Shown piece by piece: positions 55,465 to 64,000 of a stretch of 64,000 nucleotides of DNA. Location of the stretch: positions 558,001-622,000 of the forward strand of contig NZ_JACYMM010000001.1 in NCBI RefSeq assembly GCF_020858115.1. Reading direction: 5' to 3'. Under the pieces are notes generated by a model. It ran no database searches. It saw nothing but the letters and a program-made list of their open reading frames with translations, and was not told where the DNA came from. The stretch comes from Janthinobacterium sp. FW305-129. GTDB lineage: Bacteria; Pseudomonadota; Gammaproteobacteria; Burkholderiales; Burkholderiaceae_D. Every line of letters starts with the position of its first letter. The first letter of the stretch is position 1. The position numbers and the translations under genes were made by a program.

Positions 55465-55893
55465 TCAAATACGCACGAGGTCGTCAAACGTATTGCTGCC
55501 GCGCGCATCGGGCACGAATGCCAGGCTGATGCGCTCGCCATCGCGGCGCGCCTGCACGCGGCAATTGCCCACGGGAACGTCCAGGAACAGGCCGCCATAA
55601 GCCGTGTCCGGCTCCAGGCCGCCGCCCGTGACATCTTCGCCGGCGCCGATGAAGACGCGGCCCGAGGCGACAGTCAGATGCACGGTTACCTGGGGCTCGG
55701 CAAGTTCGGCGTGCAAGGCGATGTCATACGCGCCGTCGCCGCCCACGTTGAAAAACGCCACGTGCCCCGCATTCACGGCCGCCAGTTCCGCACTGGGGAG
55801 GCTCCACCAGTCGCAGTCGTCGCCGAGCTTGTGGCGCAGAAGGGCCGGGTCGAACACGCACACGGTGGCCGTGCCGGTTGCGATTCTCGTCAT
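55465..55893 (-). CDS. uncharacterised 142-residue protein
   Basis: A soluble, beta-rich sequence (ATVCVFDPALLRHKLGDDCDWWSLP, GHVAFFNVGGDGAYDIALH, VPVGNCRVQARRDGERISLAFVPD). No family was recognised with confidence. Its ATG overlaps the stop of the DUF4262 gene (ATGA), so the two are translationally coupled and probably act together. It converges on the EAL gene with an 18-bp gap. Confidence 0.72.
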   Translation of the reverse strand: MTRIATGTATVCVFDPALLRHKLGDDCDWWSLPSAELAAVNAGHVAFFNVGGDGAYDIALHAELAEPQVTVHLTVASGRVFIGAGEDVTGGGLEPDTAYGGLFLDVPVGNCRVQARRDGERISLAFVPDARGSNTFDDLVRI

Positions 55894-56366
55894 GCGGCCA
55901 GCGGCGCCGGTCCCAGCAGGGGCTGGCTTTCCACGTACTGCGCGCTCGCTTGCGCCTGCCACGGGAAATGGCCATCGCGCGAAGGCCAGACGATCTGGTA
56001 CACGGTAAAATCATCGCCCTGGTAATACCAGCGCGCATAGCCGACGTAGTTGCGGTATTGCTCGACGGGCACGCGCACGAAGGCGCATGGATGGCCTTCC
56101 AGCAAGGCGTCCGTGGTGGCAGTAAAATCCGTGATGGCGCCGCTGCGCACGGCATCGAGCGCCACGTCGAGTATCTGATGAGCAGTGGAGCGCGGCAAGC
56201 CCATGATGAGAAATTCAGGCTGGCCGAAGCTGTGGCCGGCACCTATGGTGAAGGCATAGCCGGGACCTTCTTCATCGGCACTGATATGCACGCCATGCCA
56301 GCCATGCGTGGCGATGTCGTCGATGACTTTTTGCTCGGATGCATCCTCGCCTGTCTGCCTTACCAT
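55890..56366 (-). CDS. DUF4262 protein
   Basis: This 158-residue protein shows the DUF4262 pattern: IATHGWHGVHISADEEGPGYAFTIGAG, QPEFLIMGLP, FVRVPVEQYRNYVGYARWYYQG and YQIVWPSRDGHFPWQ. The domain is widespread but biochemically uncharacterised. The ATG at 56366 has AAGG/TGGA upstream. It is first of a two-gene unit. Confidence 0.85.
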   Translation of the reverse strand: MVRQTGEDASEQKVIDDIATHGWHGVHISADEEGPGYAFTIGAGHSFGQPEFLIMGLPRSTAHQILDVALDAVRSGAITDFTATTDALLEGHPCAFVRVPVEQYRNYVGYARWYYQGDDFTVYQIVWPSRDGHFPWQAQASAQYVESQPLLGPAPLAA

Positions 56367-56468
56367 GTTCCACCTTTCACTGTGTCCAACACCCGCGCCG
56401 CCTGCGCGACATGCTCTTCAGCAATTATCGCATGCGGTGCGCATCGCTGCGCGCGCGGCACCGGTGCC

Positions 56469-57857
56469 TCAGTCGCTCGGCGGCAGCGGCGGGAAGCGCA
56501 CCTGGTGCCATTGCCGCATGCGCTGCTGCGCCTCTTGCAGCTGCGCCGGCTCCAGCCTGGCGGCAGCCGCTTCCCTGGCCCGGGCCGCGCCGCTGTCGCC
56601 GCCCTCGGCCGCCAGCGCCAGCCACATGTAGCCGCAGACGGGATCTTTCTCCACGCCGCGCCCGCTGTTGTACATGCCGCCCAGGTTGTACTGCGCCAGC
56701 GCATGGCCCTGGCCGGCCGCGCGCGCATACCATTGCACGGCCAGGCCATCGTCTTGCGGCACGCCATGGCCGTTCGCATACATGACGCCCAGGTTGTTTT
56801 GCGCGCTGGCATCGCCCTGCTCGGCGGCCGTGCGATACCAGCGCACGGCGCACACCGCGTCGCGCGCCACGCCCTGGCCATTCGCATACATCACGCCCAG
56901 GTTGAACTGCGCATTCGACGCGCCCTGATCCGCCGCCCGGGCATACCAGTCCAGCGCCTGGCGCAAGTCGCGGGCGACGCCGCGTCCGCCCGCAAACATG
57001 CCGCCCAGATTGTATTGCGCCATGCAATGGCCCTGCAGGGCGGCGCGCCGGTACCAGGCGACGGCGCGCGCCTCGTCCCGGTCCACGCCCTGGCCCCGCG
57101 CCAGCATCAGGCCCAGGTTGAACTGGGCGTCGGCGTCATCCTGCTCGGCCGCCCGCTGCAGCCAGGCGTAGGCGCGCAACTGATCGGGCGCCACGCCCAG
57201 GCCTTCCGCATACGCCACGCCAAGCTGCCGCTGCGCCACGGCCAGGCCTTGCGCAGCGGCCTGGCGGAACCAGGCCAGCGCCTGCGCATCGCTTTGCGCC
57301 ACGCCCTGGCCCCGCTTGTAGACGAGACCCAGGTTCAGCTGCGCCTGCGCATCGCCCTGCAAGGCGGCCTTGCGGAACCAGGCCAGGGCCAGCGCATCGT
57401 TCTTTTTCGCGCCCAGCCCTTGCGCATAGGCTTCGCCCAGCAAGGATTGCGCGCTGGCCACGCCCTGCTCGGAGGCGCGGTAAAACCACGCCAGGGCCAG
57501 CTCGTCGCTCTGCAGCACGCCGCGTCCCTTGCGGTACATCTGTCCCAGGTTTTGCTGCGCCGAGGCGTCGCCCTGCGCGGCCGCGCGGCGAAACCACAGC
57601 ACGGCGTCCTCGTCGCTCTGCGCCACGCCGCGGCCGTGGTAATACAGGGCGCCCAGGTGGTTTTGCGCGAAAGCCAGCCCTTGCAGCGCGGCCAGGCGCA
57701 GCCAGACAAAGGCGCGCGCATCGTCCTGCGCCACGCCCTCGCCCTTCTTGTACATCAAGCCCAGGTTGAACTGGGCGTAGGCATTGCCCTGCTCGGCAGC
57801 CGTGCGGAACCAGATATACGCCTGGTGGCTATCTCTGGCAGTCTGGTGCTTGTCCAT
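56469..57857 (-). CDS. Sel1-like repeat protein with eleven full repeats
   Basis: This 462-residue protein consists almost wholly of 36-residue Sel1/TPR-like alpha-solenoid units of the form AxxWFxxAAxQGxAxAQxNLGxMYxxGxGV. I count eleven complete units and a partial twelfth, then a short tail. No signal peptide or membrane segment was seen, so a cytoplasmic scaffold or adaptor is likely. ATG 57857 follows GGGGGC by about 4 nt; upstream in-frame ATGs exist. The 57858-58033 gap holds nothing recognised. Confidence 0.9.
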   Translation of the reverse strand: MDKHQTARDSHQAYIWFRTAAEQGNAYAQFNLGLMYKKGEGVAQDDARAFVWLRLAALQGLAFAQNHLGALYYHGRGVAQSDEDAVLWFRRAAAQGDASAQQNLGQMYRKGRGVLQSDELALAWFYRASEQGVASAQSLLGEAYAQGLGAKKNDALALAWFRKAALQGDAQAQLNLGLVYKRGQGVAQSDAQALAWFRQAAAQGLAVAQRQLGVAYAEGLGVAPDQLRAYAWLQRAAEQDDADAQFNLGLMLARGQGVDRDEARAVAWYRRAALQGHCMAQYNLGGMFAGGRGVARDLRQALDWYARAADQGASNAQFNLGVMYANGQGVARDAVCAVRWYRTAAEQGDASAQNNLGVMYANGHGVPQDDGLAVQWYARAAGQGHALAQYNLGGMYNSGRGVEKDPVCGYMWLALAAEGGDSGAARAREAAAARLEPAQLQEAQQRMRQWHQVRFPPLPPSD

Positions 57858-58033
57858 GTGCGCCCCCATCCACATTGCGCTTGCCGGCAGCACGCGCAAA
57901 ACGGCGGCCCAGGGCGGCGAAATCGTGTGTTGCTTAAATTTTAAATTCGATGCGGGGAAAGGACTTGAGCAGGCTCAAAGGAAATAACAAAATTATATCG
58001 TTCTGATGAGCCCGCCTGTAGGCGATGCGGAGA

Positions 58034-58663
58034 TCAGTGGCGTGATGGGTGCTTTTGCAGGAATTGCGGTACCTTGGCGGCGGCCAGCTTGTTCAGCGAC
58101 ACCAGCAAATCCGCGTCGACATCGGCGATGCCGTAGCTGCTGCGCAAATGGCGGCCGATATGGATCAGCACTTGCGCCGCCACTTCCGCATCGGACTCGG
58201 CCCTGTGGGCGGCGCTCTTGAAGGCGATGCCCAACTGGCTCGACAGCAGCCCCAGCTTGTAGCTGGACAGGCCGGGAAACACGCGGCGCGACAGTTTCAA
58301 GGAACACACGAGCGACTGGTGCGCCGGCGTCAGGTTCAGCCTGGCGCTTTCCGCGCGCAGGAATTTTTCATCGAAGCTGGCATTGTGCGCCGACAAGGCA
58401 TCGCTGCCGATAAAATCCAGCAACTGCGGCACTACCTCGGCCACGGGCGGCGCCTTGTCCACCATGGCCTGCGTGATGCCCGTCAAGCCTGTAATGAACG
58501 CGGGAATGCGGGCATTGCAGTTGATCAGGGTCACATAGCGGTCCGTAATCTGCCCGCCCTCGATGCGCAAGGCCGCCACTTCCGTGATGCGGTCGCCCAT
58601 GTCGGGAGATAAACCGGTCGTCTCGAAGTCGATCATGACGATCGGTTTGTCAAACACATTCAT
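58034..58663 (-). CDS. 3'-5' exonuclease, DEDDh (DnaQ/RNase T-like)
   Basis: This 209-residue exonuclease has ExoI MIDFETTGLSPD (Asp, Glu), ExoII SAHNASFDEKFL (Asp) and ExoIII HRAESDAEVAAQVL (His, Asp). It resembles the exonuclease domain of DNA polymerase III epsilon but lacks its polymerase-binding tail. It is probably a stand-alone proofreading or RNA/DNA-trimming enzyme. It reads away from the structured repeat that separates it from the Hsp70-like gene upstream. Confidence 0.88.
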   Translation of the reverse strand: MNVFDKPIVMIDFETTGLSPDMGDRITEVAALRIEGGQITDRYVTLINCNARIPAFITGLTGITQAMVDKAPPVAEVVPQLLDFIGSDALSAHNASFDEKFLRAESARLNLTPAHQSLVCSLKLSRRVFPGLSSYKLGLLSSQLGIAFKSAAHRAESDAEVAAQVLIHIGRHLRSSYGIADVDADLLVSLNKLAAAKVPQFLQKHPSRH

Positions 58664-58697
58664 GGGGCGCTTTCGTGGGTGCAACAGTGGGTGTATC

Positions 58698-58782
58698 GAT
58701 AAAATGCGCAGGGCAAGGCGCCGCGTCGCAGACAGTACACTAGTACGGCAAGACGCGGCAACGCCGCCATGCACATTTTATC
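58698..58782 (-). repeat. structured interspersed element, copy 2, at the 3' end of the Hsp70-like gene
   Basis: The outer arms GATAAAATGCGCAGGGC (58698) and GCCATGCACATTTTATC (to 58782) enclose a core nearly identical to copy 1: inner stem GCCGCGTC/GACGCGGC around GTACACTAGTAC. The Hsp70 stop codon (58781-58783) overlaps its edge. The transcript ends in ATTTTATC, giving weak terminator character. Confidence 0.7.
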
Positions 58783-60031
58783 AACCAAATTTGCGCACGG
58801 CGTCCAGCGCGAGACCGGCACCGATACTGCCGAACAAATCGCCTTCGACCTTGCGCGCGGCCGGCACCAGGGCGGCGATCTTTTCGCGCAGCAAGCGCAC
58901 GCCGCTGGAACCGCCCGTGAAGAACACGGTGTCGACGTCTTGCGGCGCCACGCCCGCATCGCGCAGCAAGCGCAGCACGGTTTCTTCCACGGAACCGCAC
59001 AAATGGCCGATGGCGTCGTCGAATTGCGTACGTTTGAGCAACAGGCTTTGCGCGGGCGACAGACGGTCCAGTTCCAGCTGCACTTCGGCCGCGTCGGACA
59101 GGGCAATCTTGCCCTCTTCCACCTTCATGGCCAGCCAGTGGCCGGCGCGCTCGTCGATCAGCGTTTGCAGCCGTTTCACTTTATCTTGCTCGCGCGCATC
59201 GCGGCACACGTCGGCCAGCTGTACCCAGATTTTCTTGGTATAGGCCAGGTTGATCGTGTGCCAGGTGGCCAGGTTGAAATAATAGCTGGACGGCACTTCG
59301 CTATTGTTGTGCAGGCGGCTGCCATAGCCGAGCAGAGGCATGACGGAAGACAGGCTCAGGTATTTATCGAAGTCCGTGCCGCCGATATGCACGCCGCCCG
59401 TGGCGAGGATGTCGTCGCGGCGCTCCGTCTTTTTCGCCCGCTCCGGCGACAGCCGGACCAGCGAAAAGTCGGACGTGCCGCCGCCGATGTCGGCGATCAG
59501 CACCAGCTCTTCCCTGTCGATTTGCGACTCGTAGTCGAAGGCGGCGGCGATCGGCTCGAACTGGAAGGCGACGTCCTTGAAACCGACGGAACGGGCCACT
59601 TCGGCCAGCGTATCCTGCGCCAGCTGGTCGGCTTGCGCATTGTCGTCGATAAAGAAGACGGGACGGCCGAACACGGCGGACGTGAATTCGCGGCCGGCGG
59701 ACTGCTCGGCGCGGCGCTTCACTTCGCCGATGAATTGGGCCAGTAACATGCGGAAGGGCAAGGCGCGGCCGCCCACTTCCGTCTGGCCATCGATGAGACT
59801 GGTGCCCAGCAAGCTTTTCAGCGAGCGCATCAAGCGCCCCTCGTAACCGGCCAGATAGCCGGCCAGCGCCGCGCGGCCAAAACTGACTTCCTCGTCTTCC
59901 GCATTGAAGAAGACGACGGACGGTAGGGTCGTCTTGCCATCTTCCAGGCCGAGCATGGTGCTCTGCCCGGGACGCGCCCAGCCTACCGTGGAATTTGACG
60001 TGCCGAAATCGACGCCGCAAGCATTGGCCAT
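58781..60031 (-). CDS. Hsp70-family protein, YegD-like
   Basis: This 416-residue actin-fold ATPase has the N-terminal phosphate-1 motif GVDFGTSNSTVGWA, phosphate-2 VLIADIGGGTSDFSLVRL and adenosine motif TVFFTGGSSGVRLLREKI. It is shorter than DnaK and lacks the substrate-binding lid, as does YegD. AAGGG lies 6 nt before ATG 60031. It is divergent from the lipoprotein gene. The client is unknown. Confidence 0.9.
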   Translation of the reverse strand: MANACGVDFGTSNSTVGWARPGQSTMLGLEDGKTTLPSVVFFNAEDEEVSFGRAALAGYLAGYEGRLMRSLKSLLGTSLIDGQTEVGGRALPFRMLLAQFIGEVKRRAEQSAGREFTSAVFGRPVFFIDDNAQADQLAQDTLAEVARSVGFKDVAFQFEPIAAAFDYESQIDREELVLIADIGGGTSDFSLVRLSPERAKKTERRDDILATGGVHIGGTDFDKYLSLSSVMPLLGYGSRLHNNSEVPSSYYFNLATWHTINLAYTKKIWVQLADVCRDAREQDKVKRLQTLIDERAGHWLAMKVEEGKIALSDAAEVQLELDRLSPAQSLLLKRTQFDDAIGHLCGSVEETVLRLLRDAGVAPQDVDTVFFTGGSSGVRLLREKIAALVPAARKVEGDLFGSIGAGLALDAVRKFG

Positions 60032-60210
60032 GTCGACCCTTCCCTGAATAAAGGGGCGTTATGTTATCAGAACGCAGGCCATTGCACCAGAAAAAACCGT
60101 TCGGCTCGGTCAACAGCATAAGCTTGCTTTGCATCAAGTACTGGCCGCGCGCAAAAGCTACTCTTGGGAAATTGATGCCGAGCAACTCGGCAAGCTTCCG
60201 GAGACCCATC

Positions 60211-62304
60211 GTGCCCTACGCCCCCGTACGCCAACTGCCCCGCCTGCCCGCCGCCTGGCTGGCTGCCTTCCTCGTGTTCCTGGCCGGCTGCGGCGGCGGA
60301 GGCGGCACCGATACCCAGGCCGGCGCCGGCTGTTCGCTGCACAGCACGGCAGGCTGCGGCGGCAGCCCGCCGCCGCCCATTGTGCCGCCCGTGAAGCCGC
60401 CAGTCACCCCGCCCGTGACGCCACCCGTGAATCCGCCCGTCACGCCGCCCGAACCGGCCAGCCTGGCCAGCGCCGTCAACCTGGTGTTTTCCAGCACGGA
60501 ACTGGCCTCGGCGGGCCTGGCCGGCAGCGAGGTGGCCGTCACGGCCCTCGTCAAGGATGGCGCCAACCTGGCCTTGCCAAACGCAAAAATTTCCTTTGCC
60601 GCCGATTCCGGCATCCTCGGCAGCGTCGATGCCGTGACGGACAAGAATGGCCAGGCGCGCGCGCTGCTGGGCACCGGTGGCGCCAACGGCAACCGCAGCA
60701 TCACCGTGACGGCGAATGTCGGCACGCGCAGCGGCAAGGGCACGGTGGCGGTGACGGGCAGCAGCGTGGAACTGCTGGGGCCGGCCGCCTTGATGCTGGG
60801 CCAGGGCGCCGACCTCACCGTCACCGTGCGCGACTCGGCAAAGCGGCCCGTGGCCGGCGCCGCCATCGCCTACAGCACGGGCACCGGCAACGGCCTGCGT
60901 GTCAGGGATGGCGGCGCGGCGCTCAGCAATGCACAGGGCCAGCTGGTGCTGCGCCTGACGGCAAACAGCCTGGGCAAGGATGCCGTGTCCGTCAGCGCGC
61001 TGGGCGCCGCCGCCACGCAAGCGTATGCCGTGGCCGGCAGCGACCTGCGCCTGAGTCCGGCCGTGGGCCAGGACGCCAGCGGCGCGGACGTGCTGCCGGA
61101 AGTGGCGACCCTGGCGTGCCAGCCCATCGACGCGCGCTACGACAAGGCGGGCGTGGCGCAAACGGGCAGCGCCAGCCTGTCCACCACGCGCGGCAGCCTG
61201 TTCGGCGACAGCGCCTGCAGCCAGGCCTTGCCCGCCAGCTTGATCTTTAGCAACGGCAACTTGCCGCGCAGCTATATTCAGTCGGCCAACGCGGGCGTGG
61301 CCACCGTCACGGCCGCCGTGGCGGGCGGCCCTTCGGCGCAGACGCGGCTGGAATTCGTCGCGCCATTGAGCCCAGCCAGCAAGCTGGCCGTGCAGGCGGA
61401 GCCGGCCGTGCTGCGCGCAAATACGGGCACTTCGGCGGCCCCGGCCGACAACGCCAGCACCAGTATCAGCACCATCAGCGCCGTGGTGCGCGACGGCGCG
61501 GCGAACAACCTGGTCAAGAATGCGCCCGTCGTGTTCACCATCTTGAGCGACCCCAGCGGCGGCTACCTGCGGCAGGCGGGCCGGGTGCTGACGGGCAGCG
61601 ACGGCCTGGCGCGCGCCGCGTATGTGGCGGGTCCGGCCGACAGCGGCCGCGACGGCGTGCTGATCCAGGCCCGCATCGAGGGCGCCCCGCAAGCGGCAGC
61701 CGCGGCCCTCGTGCGCCTGACGGTGGCGCGGCAAGCGCTGTCGATCAAGCTGGGCACGGGCAGCCTGCTGCGCGAGTATTCGGCCGGCGTGCTGCAAAAG
61801 GACTTTGCCGTGTTCGTGTCCGACAGCGCCGGCAATGCCGTGTCCGGCGTCGCCATCACGGCCGCCGCCTGGCCCAGCCGCTATGCCAAGGGATATTATG
61901 TGTGGCAAGCGGACAAGCCCGAATTCCCCGACACGGGCGTGTGGCGCCTGGCCCTGCCCCACTACAGCTGCGCCAACGAAGACGTCTTGCGCAACGGCAT
62001 TTATGACGCCGCCTACGACCGCAACGGCAATGGCGTGCTCGACCCGGGCATCCCGCTGACCGTCAGCGCCAGCGGCCTGAGCGACGCGCTGGGCATGGCC
62101 ACCGTGACCATCAGCTATCCGCGCAACTTTGGTTCCTGGGTAGAGGTCGCCCTGACCGTGCGGGGCACCGTCAGCGGCACGGAGGCGAGCGCCACCGCGG
62201 ATTTTCCATTACCCGTCCTGGCCAGCGACTTCAGCGCCCGCCGCGTGGACCCGCCGGGACGCCTCAGCCCCTATGGCAGCGGCCCCTGCGACAGTGCCGA
62301 CTAA
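60211..62304 (+). CDS. Ig-like (Big_1/invasin-type) lipoprotein
   Basis: This protein of about 697 residues has a lipoprotein signal (LPAAWLAAFLVFLAGC), a Gly-rich linker and a Pro-rich stalk of PPVTPPV-type repeats. Several Ig-like beta-sandwich domains follow, with invasin-style turns (VTDKNGQARALLGTG, LSNAQGQLVLRLTAN, TGSDGLARAAYVAG). It is probably outer-membrane anchored and surface-exposed, perhaps an adhesin or matrix protein. Start GTG 60211 is preferred (GGAG 7 nt upstream, normal signal length). ATG 60175, 12 codons upstream and in frame, also has an SD. Confidence 0.82.
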   Translation: MPYAPVRQLPRLPAAWLAAFLVFLAGCGGGGGTDTQAGAGCSLHSTAGCGGSPPPPIVPPVKPPVTPPVTPPVNPPVTPPEPASLASAVNLVFSSTELASAGLAGSEVAVTALVKDGANLALPNAKISFAADSGILGSVDAVTDKNGQARALLGTGGANGNRSITVTANVGTRSGKGTVAVTGSSVELLGPAALMLGQGADLTVTVRDSAKRPVAGAAIAYSTGTGNGLRVRDGGAALSNAQGQLVLRLTANSLGKDAVSVSALGAAATQAYAVAGSDLRLSPAVGQDASGADVLPEVATLACQPIDARYDKAGVAQTGSASLSTTRGSLFGDSACSQALPASLIFSNGNLPRSYIQSANAGVATVTAAVAGGPSAQTRLEFVAPLSPASKLAVQAEPAVLRANTGTSAAPADNASTSISTISAVVRDGAANNLVKNAPVVFTILSDPSGGYLRQAGRVLTGSDGLARAAYVAGPADSGRDGVLIQARIEGAPQAAAAALVRLTVARQALSIKLGTGSLLREYSAGVLQKDFAVFVSDSAGNAVSGVAITAAAWPSRYAKGYYVWQADKPEFPDTGVWRLALPHYSCANEDVLRNGIYDAAYDRNGNGVLDPGIPLTVSASGLSDALGMATVTISYPRNFGSWVEVALTVRGTVSGTEASATADFPLPVLASDFSARRVDPPGRLSPYGSGPCDSAD

Positions 62305-62470
62305 GGGGCAAGCATACCACTTGCCATTCAATCAAATTATTTGCAACATGGATAAGAAAACAGTCTTGCCACATGGAAATATTTTCGCTATGCTCATTTT
62401 TCCCGCCCAGGCCGCCACAAGCGGCCGGGCCTGCAGGAATACTTTGAGACAGGTTGCTTGCCAAACCAAT

Positions 62471-63568
62471 ATGCGAAAAAAGAATACTGTAGCCAGGACA
62501 CCCGGCACCACTGCCCGCGCCATACCCGGTGCCGGACGGCGCGTGACCTCGTATGACGTGGCCCTGCTGGCCGGCGTGTCGCAATCGGCCGTATCGCGCT
62601 GCTTCAAGCCGGGCGCCAGCGTCTCGCCAGCCACGCATGCCAAGGTCATGCAGGCGGCCATCACCCTCGATTACATCCCCAACGCGGCCGCGCGCAGCCT
62701 GATCACGCGCCGCTCGAACCTGGTGGCCGTCATCATTTCCAACCTGGCCAATCTGTACTATCCGCAAGTGTTGTCCGACCTGAGCCAGCAAATCGCCCGC
62801 CTCGGCAAGCGCTTGTTATTGTTTACCCTGGAGCGCGAAGCGGACATCGGCAAGGTCTTGAGCGATGTGTGGCAATACCAGGTCGACGGCGCCGTCGTCG
62901 CCGCCTGCCTGTCGGACGAGCAGATGGCTGAATTCGCCCGGCGCGACGTGCCGCTGGTGCTGTTCAACCGCAGCCCCCGCGAACACGCCGTGCATGCCGT
63001 GCTGTGCGACCAGGGCGAAGCGGCGCGCCTGCTCGTCTCGCGCCTGGCCGACGCGGGCCACCGCCAGTTCGCCATCATCGACGGCCCCGGCGACTCGGCC
63101 GTCGCGCAGGAACGCAAGGCGGGCATGCTGGACCGCCTGTTCACGCTGGGCTTGCCCGCGCCCATCGTCGTCAGCGGCAACTACGATTACGCCAGCGGCG
63201 GCCGGGGCTTGCGCAAGGTCATCGACCGCCTGGGCCGCGTGCCGGACGCCGTCATCTGCGGCAACGACATCATGGCCATCGGCTGCCTGGACACGGCGCG
63301 CCACCAGATGGGCATCCAGGTGCCGCTGCAGATGTCCGTGGCCGGCTTCGACGCGCTGGAAGCGTCCGGCTGGCTCAGCTACGACATCACCACCCTGCGC
63401 CAGCCCGTGCAAAAGATGGCCACCGATGCCGTCGCCATGCTGGGCGAACTGATGGAGAGGCGCGGCGGCAGCGCCGAGCGGAGACGGTACTGCTCGTATC
63501 TGGTCGAGGGGAGTACGGCCAGGCTGACCGGCGCGCCTCCCCACTTCGGCATGATGGCCGCCGCCTGA
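62471..63568 (+). CDS. LacI-family transcriptional regulator
   Basis: This 365-residue protein has a LacI HTH (VTSYDVALLAGVSQSAVSRCFKPGASVSPATHAKVMQAA) and hinge YIPNAAARSLITRRS. A periplasmic-binding-protein-like sugar-sensing domain follows, with VAVIISNLANLYYPQVL, DAVICGNDIMAIGCLD and MSVAGFDALEASGWLSYDITTLRQP. The basic N-terminal extension of about 25 residues is unusual. No SD is seen at ATG 62471. No sugar-uptake genes are adjacent, so the ligand is unknown. Confidence 0.9.
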   Translation: MRKKNTVARTPGTTARAIPGAGRRVTSYDVALLAGVSQSAVSRCFKPGASVSPATHAKVMQAAITLDYIPNAAARSLITRRSNLVAVIISNLANLYYPQVLSDLSQQIARLGKRLLLFTLEREADIGKVLSDVWQYQVDGAVVAACLSDEQMAEFARRDVPLVLFNRSPREHAVHAVLCDQGEAARLLVSRLADAGHRQFAIIDGPGDSAVAQERKAGMLDRLFTLGLPAPIVVSGNYDYASGGRGLRKVIDRLGRVPDAVICGNDIMAIGCLDTARHQMGIQVPLQMSVAGFDALEASGWLSYDITTLRQPVQKMATDAVAMLGELMERRGGSAERRRYCSYLVEGSTARLTGAPPHFGMMAAA

Positions 63569-63651
63569 AAAACGCCCATGGCGTTGTTGCCTGCCCCTCG
63601 CCGTACTCGCGTACTGTCTTCGGGGCGGCGCCTAGCCCTGGGCGTTTTTCA
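63565..63651 (+). repeat. structured interspersed element, copy 3, at the 3' end of the LacI gene
   Basis: CTGAAAAACGCCCA and TGGGCGTTTTTCAG form the outer arms; the LacI stop TGA lies in the left one. The inner stem is GCCCC/GGGGC where copies 1 and 2 have GCGTC/GACGC, a covarying change. The plus strand ends in GTTTTTC, consistent with termination. Confidence 0.72.
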
Positions 63652-63685
63652 GACGTTCATAGTTCGCACACAAAACCTTGCACAT

Positions 63686-63715
63686 AAAAAAACCTCGCAT
63701 CGCCGCGAGGTTTTT
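63686..63715 (-). terminator. terminator of the YidB-like gene
   Basis: AAAACCTCGC pairs with GCGAGGTTTT around a short loop. On the minus strand it is followed by seven T. It may also stop plus-strand readthrough. Confidence 0.9.
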
Positions 63716-63734
63716 CACTTTCAGCACCAGGGTA

Positions 63735-64000
63735 TCAACCGAAGATCTTGCCCTTGAGCATATTCAAGCCCTGGCTGACGAGGTCATTGCCCTCCGGTAC
63801 CTGACCGTCCGGCGTCAGCTTGTCGATCAGCTGGGGCAGCAAGGCTGCCAGGCCGCCCGAGGCCGCGTCCGGGGCGACGCCCGCTTTTTCCGCGATTTGC
63901 GTGATCGTGTCGGCGCCCAGCGCATCCTTGATCTGCTCGCCGGAGACGGGCGCGTTCGCGCCGGTGCTGATCCAGCTGGCTACCTGGTCGCCCAGGCCGC
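63735..64000 (-). CDS. YidB-like / DUF937 protein, C-terminal part (cut by window end)
   Basis: The visible 88 residues include LGDQVASWISTGANAPVSGE, IKDALGADTITQIAEKAGV, GGLAALLPQLIDKLTPDG, and the ending VSQGLNMLKGKIFG. This matches YidB-family (DUF937) proteins, small helical proteins of unknown function. The 5' end lies beyond the window. A terminator follows 20 bp after the stop. Confidence 0.82.
   Translation of the reverse strand, partial: GLGDQVASWISTGANAPVSGEQIKDALGADTITQIAEKAGVAPDAASGGLAALLPQLIDKLTPDGQVPEGNDLVSQGLNMLKGKIFG

Noticed and set aside
55878-57944. 688-codon frame opposite the Sel1 gene, with repeating units
   Set aside because: Its repeats are only the mirror image of the 108-bp Sel1 repeats.
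60067-61962. 631-codon minus-strand frame opposite the Ig-like lipoprotein
   Set aside because: No start context, no domains, and the plus-strand gene has a clear lipoprotein signal.

Overview
The window is GC-rich chromosomal DNA of a betaproteobacterium in the Burkholderiales, most likely Oxalobacteraceae (Janthinobacterium, Duganella or Massilia type). Three things point there: the housekeeping order tig-clpP-clpX-lon-hupB-tRNA-Asp-ppiD, the thrC-moeA-moaD linkage, and squalene synthesis by hpnCDE together with a PEP-CTERM protein. No phage, insertion sequence, integrase or CRISPR array was seen. Starts were chosen from Shine-Dalgarno (SD) spacing and family length.

Layout. 1-9.9 kb: 5' part of PQQ glucose dehydrogenase, a YahK-like alcohol dehydrogenase divergent from an AraC regulator, a fused 5-oxoprolinase/hydantoinase, the NAD(P)HX repair enzyme, and a head-to-head ABC ATPase/TesA pair. 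10-19.3 kb: the proteostasis block ppiD, candidate sRNA, two tRNA-Asp, hupB, lon, clpX, clpP, tig. 19.9-21.7 kb: a 60-residue peptide gene followed in the same frame by an HExxH protein resembling the 2-oxoglutarate-dependent peptide beta-hydroxylases, a possible undescribed RiPP-like cassette. 21.7-26.2 kb: tRNA-Leu and a two-gene RND efflux system. 26.5-29.6 kb: hpnCDE, making squalene from farnesyl diphosphate. 29.7-32.5 kb: small membrane protein, DUF1700 and DUF2807 genes, facing a PadR/DUF2812 operon with a perfect 18-bp-arm operator. 32.6-37.2 kb: flavoprotein, moaD, moeA, thrC. 37.4-39.8 kb: an unknown 490-residue protein and a small AAA ATPase. 39.9-44.3 kb: threonine-to-pyruvate catabolism (kbl, tdh, sdaA) with a divergent XRE-cupin regulator. 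44.4-45.5 kb: PEP-CTERM protein. 45.7-50.9 kb: a complete, tightly overlapping STM4015-4014-4013-4012-4011 operon (leucine-rich-repeat protein, ATP-grasp, sulfatase-fold hydrolase, two radical SAM enzymes), a conserved system with no known function. 51-64 kb: prolyl oligopeptidase, an EAL-CBS-GGDEF protein, DUF4262 pair, Sel1 protein, DEDDh exonuclease, Hsp70-like protein, Ig-fold lipoprotein, LacI regulator and a YidB-like gene cut by the window end.

The two best candidates for undescribed biology are the STM4011-4015 operon and the 60-residue peptide/HExxH pair. At the nucleotide level, a family of about 85-100 bp structured elements abuts the stop codons of three unrelated genes, always in the same orientation to the upstream gene. 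It looks like a mobile or amplified terminator module.
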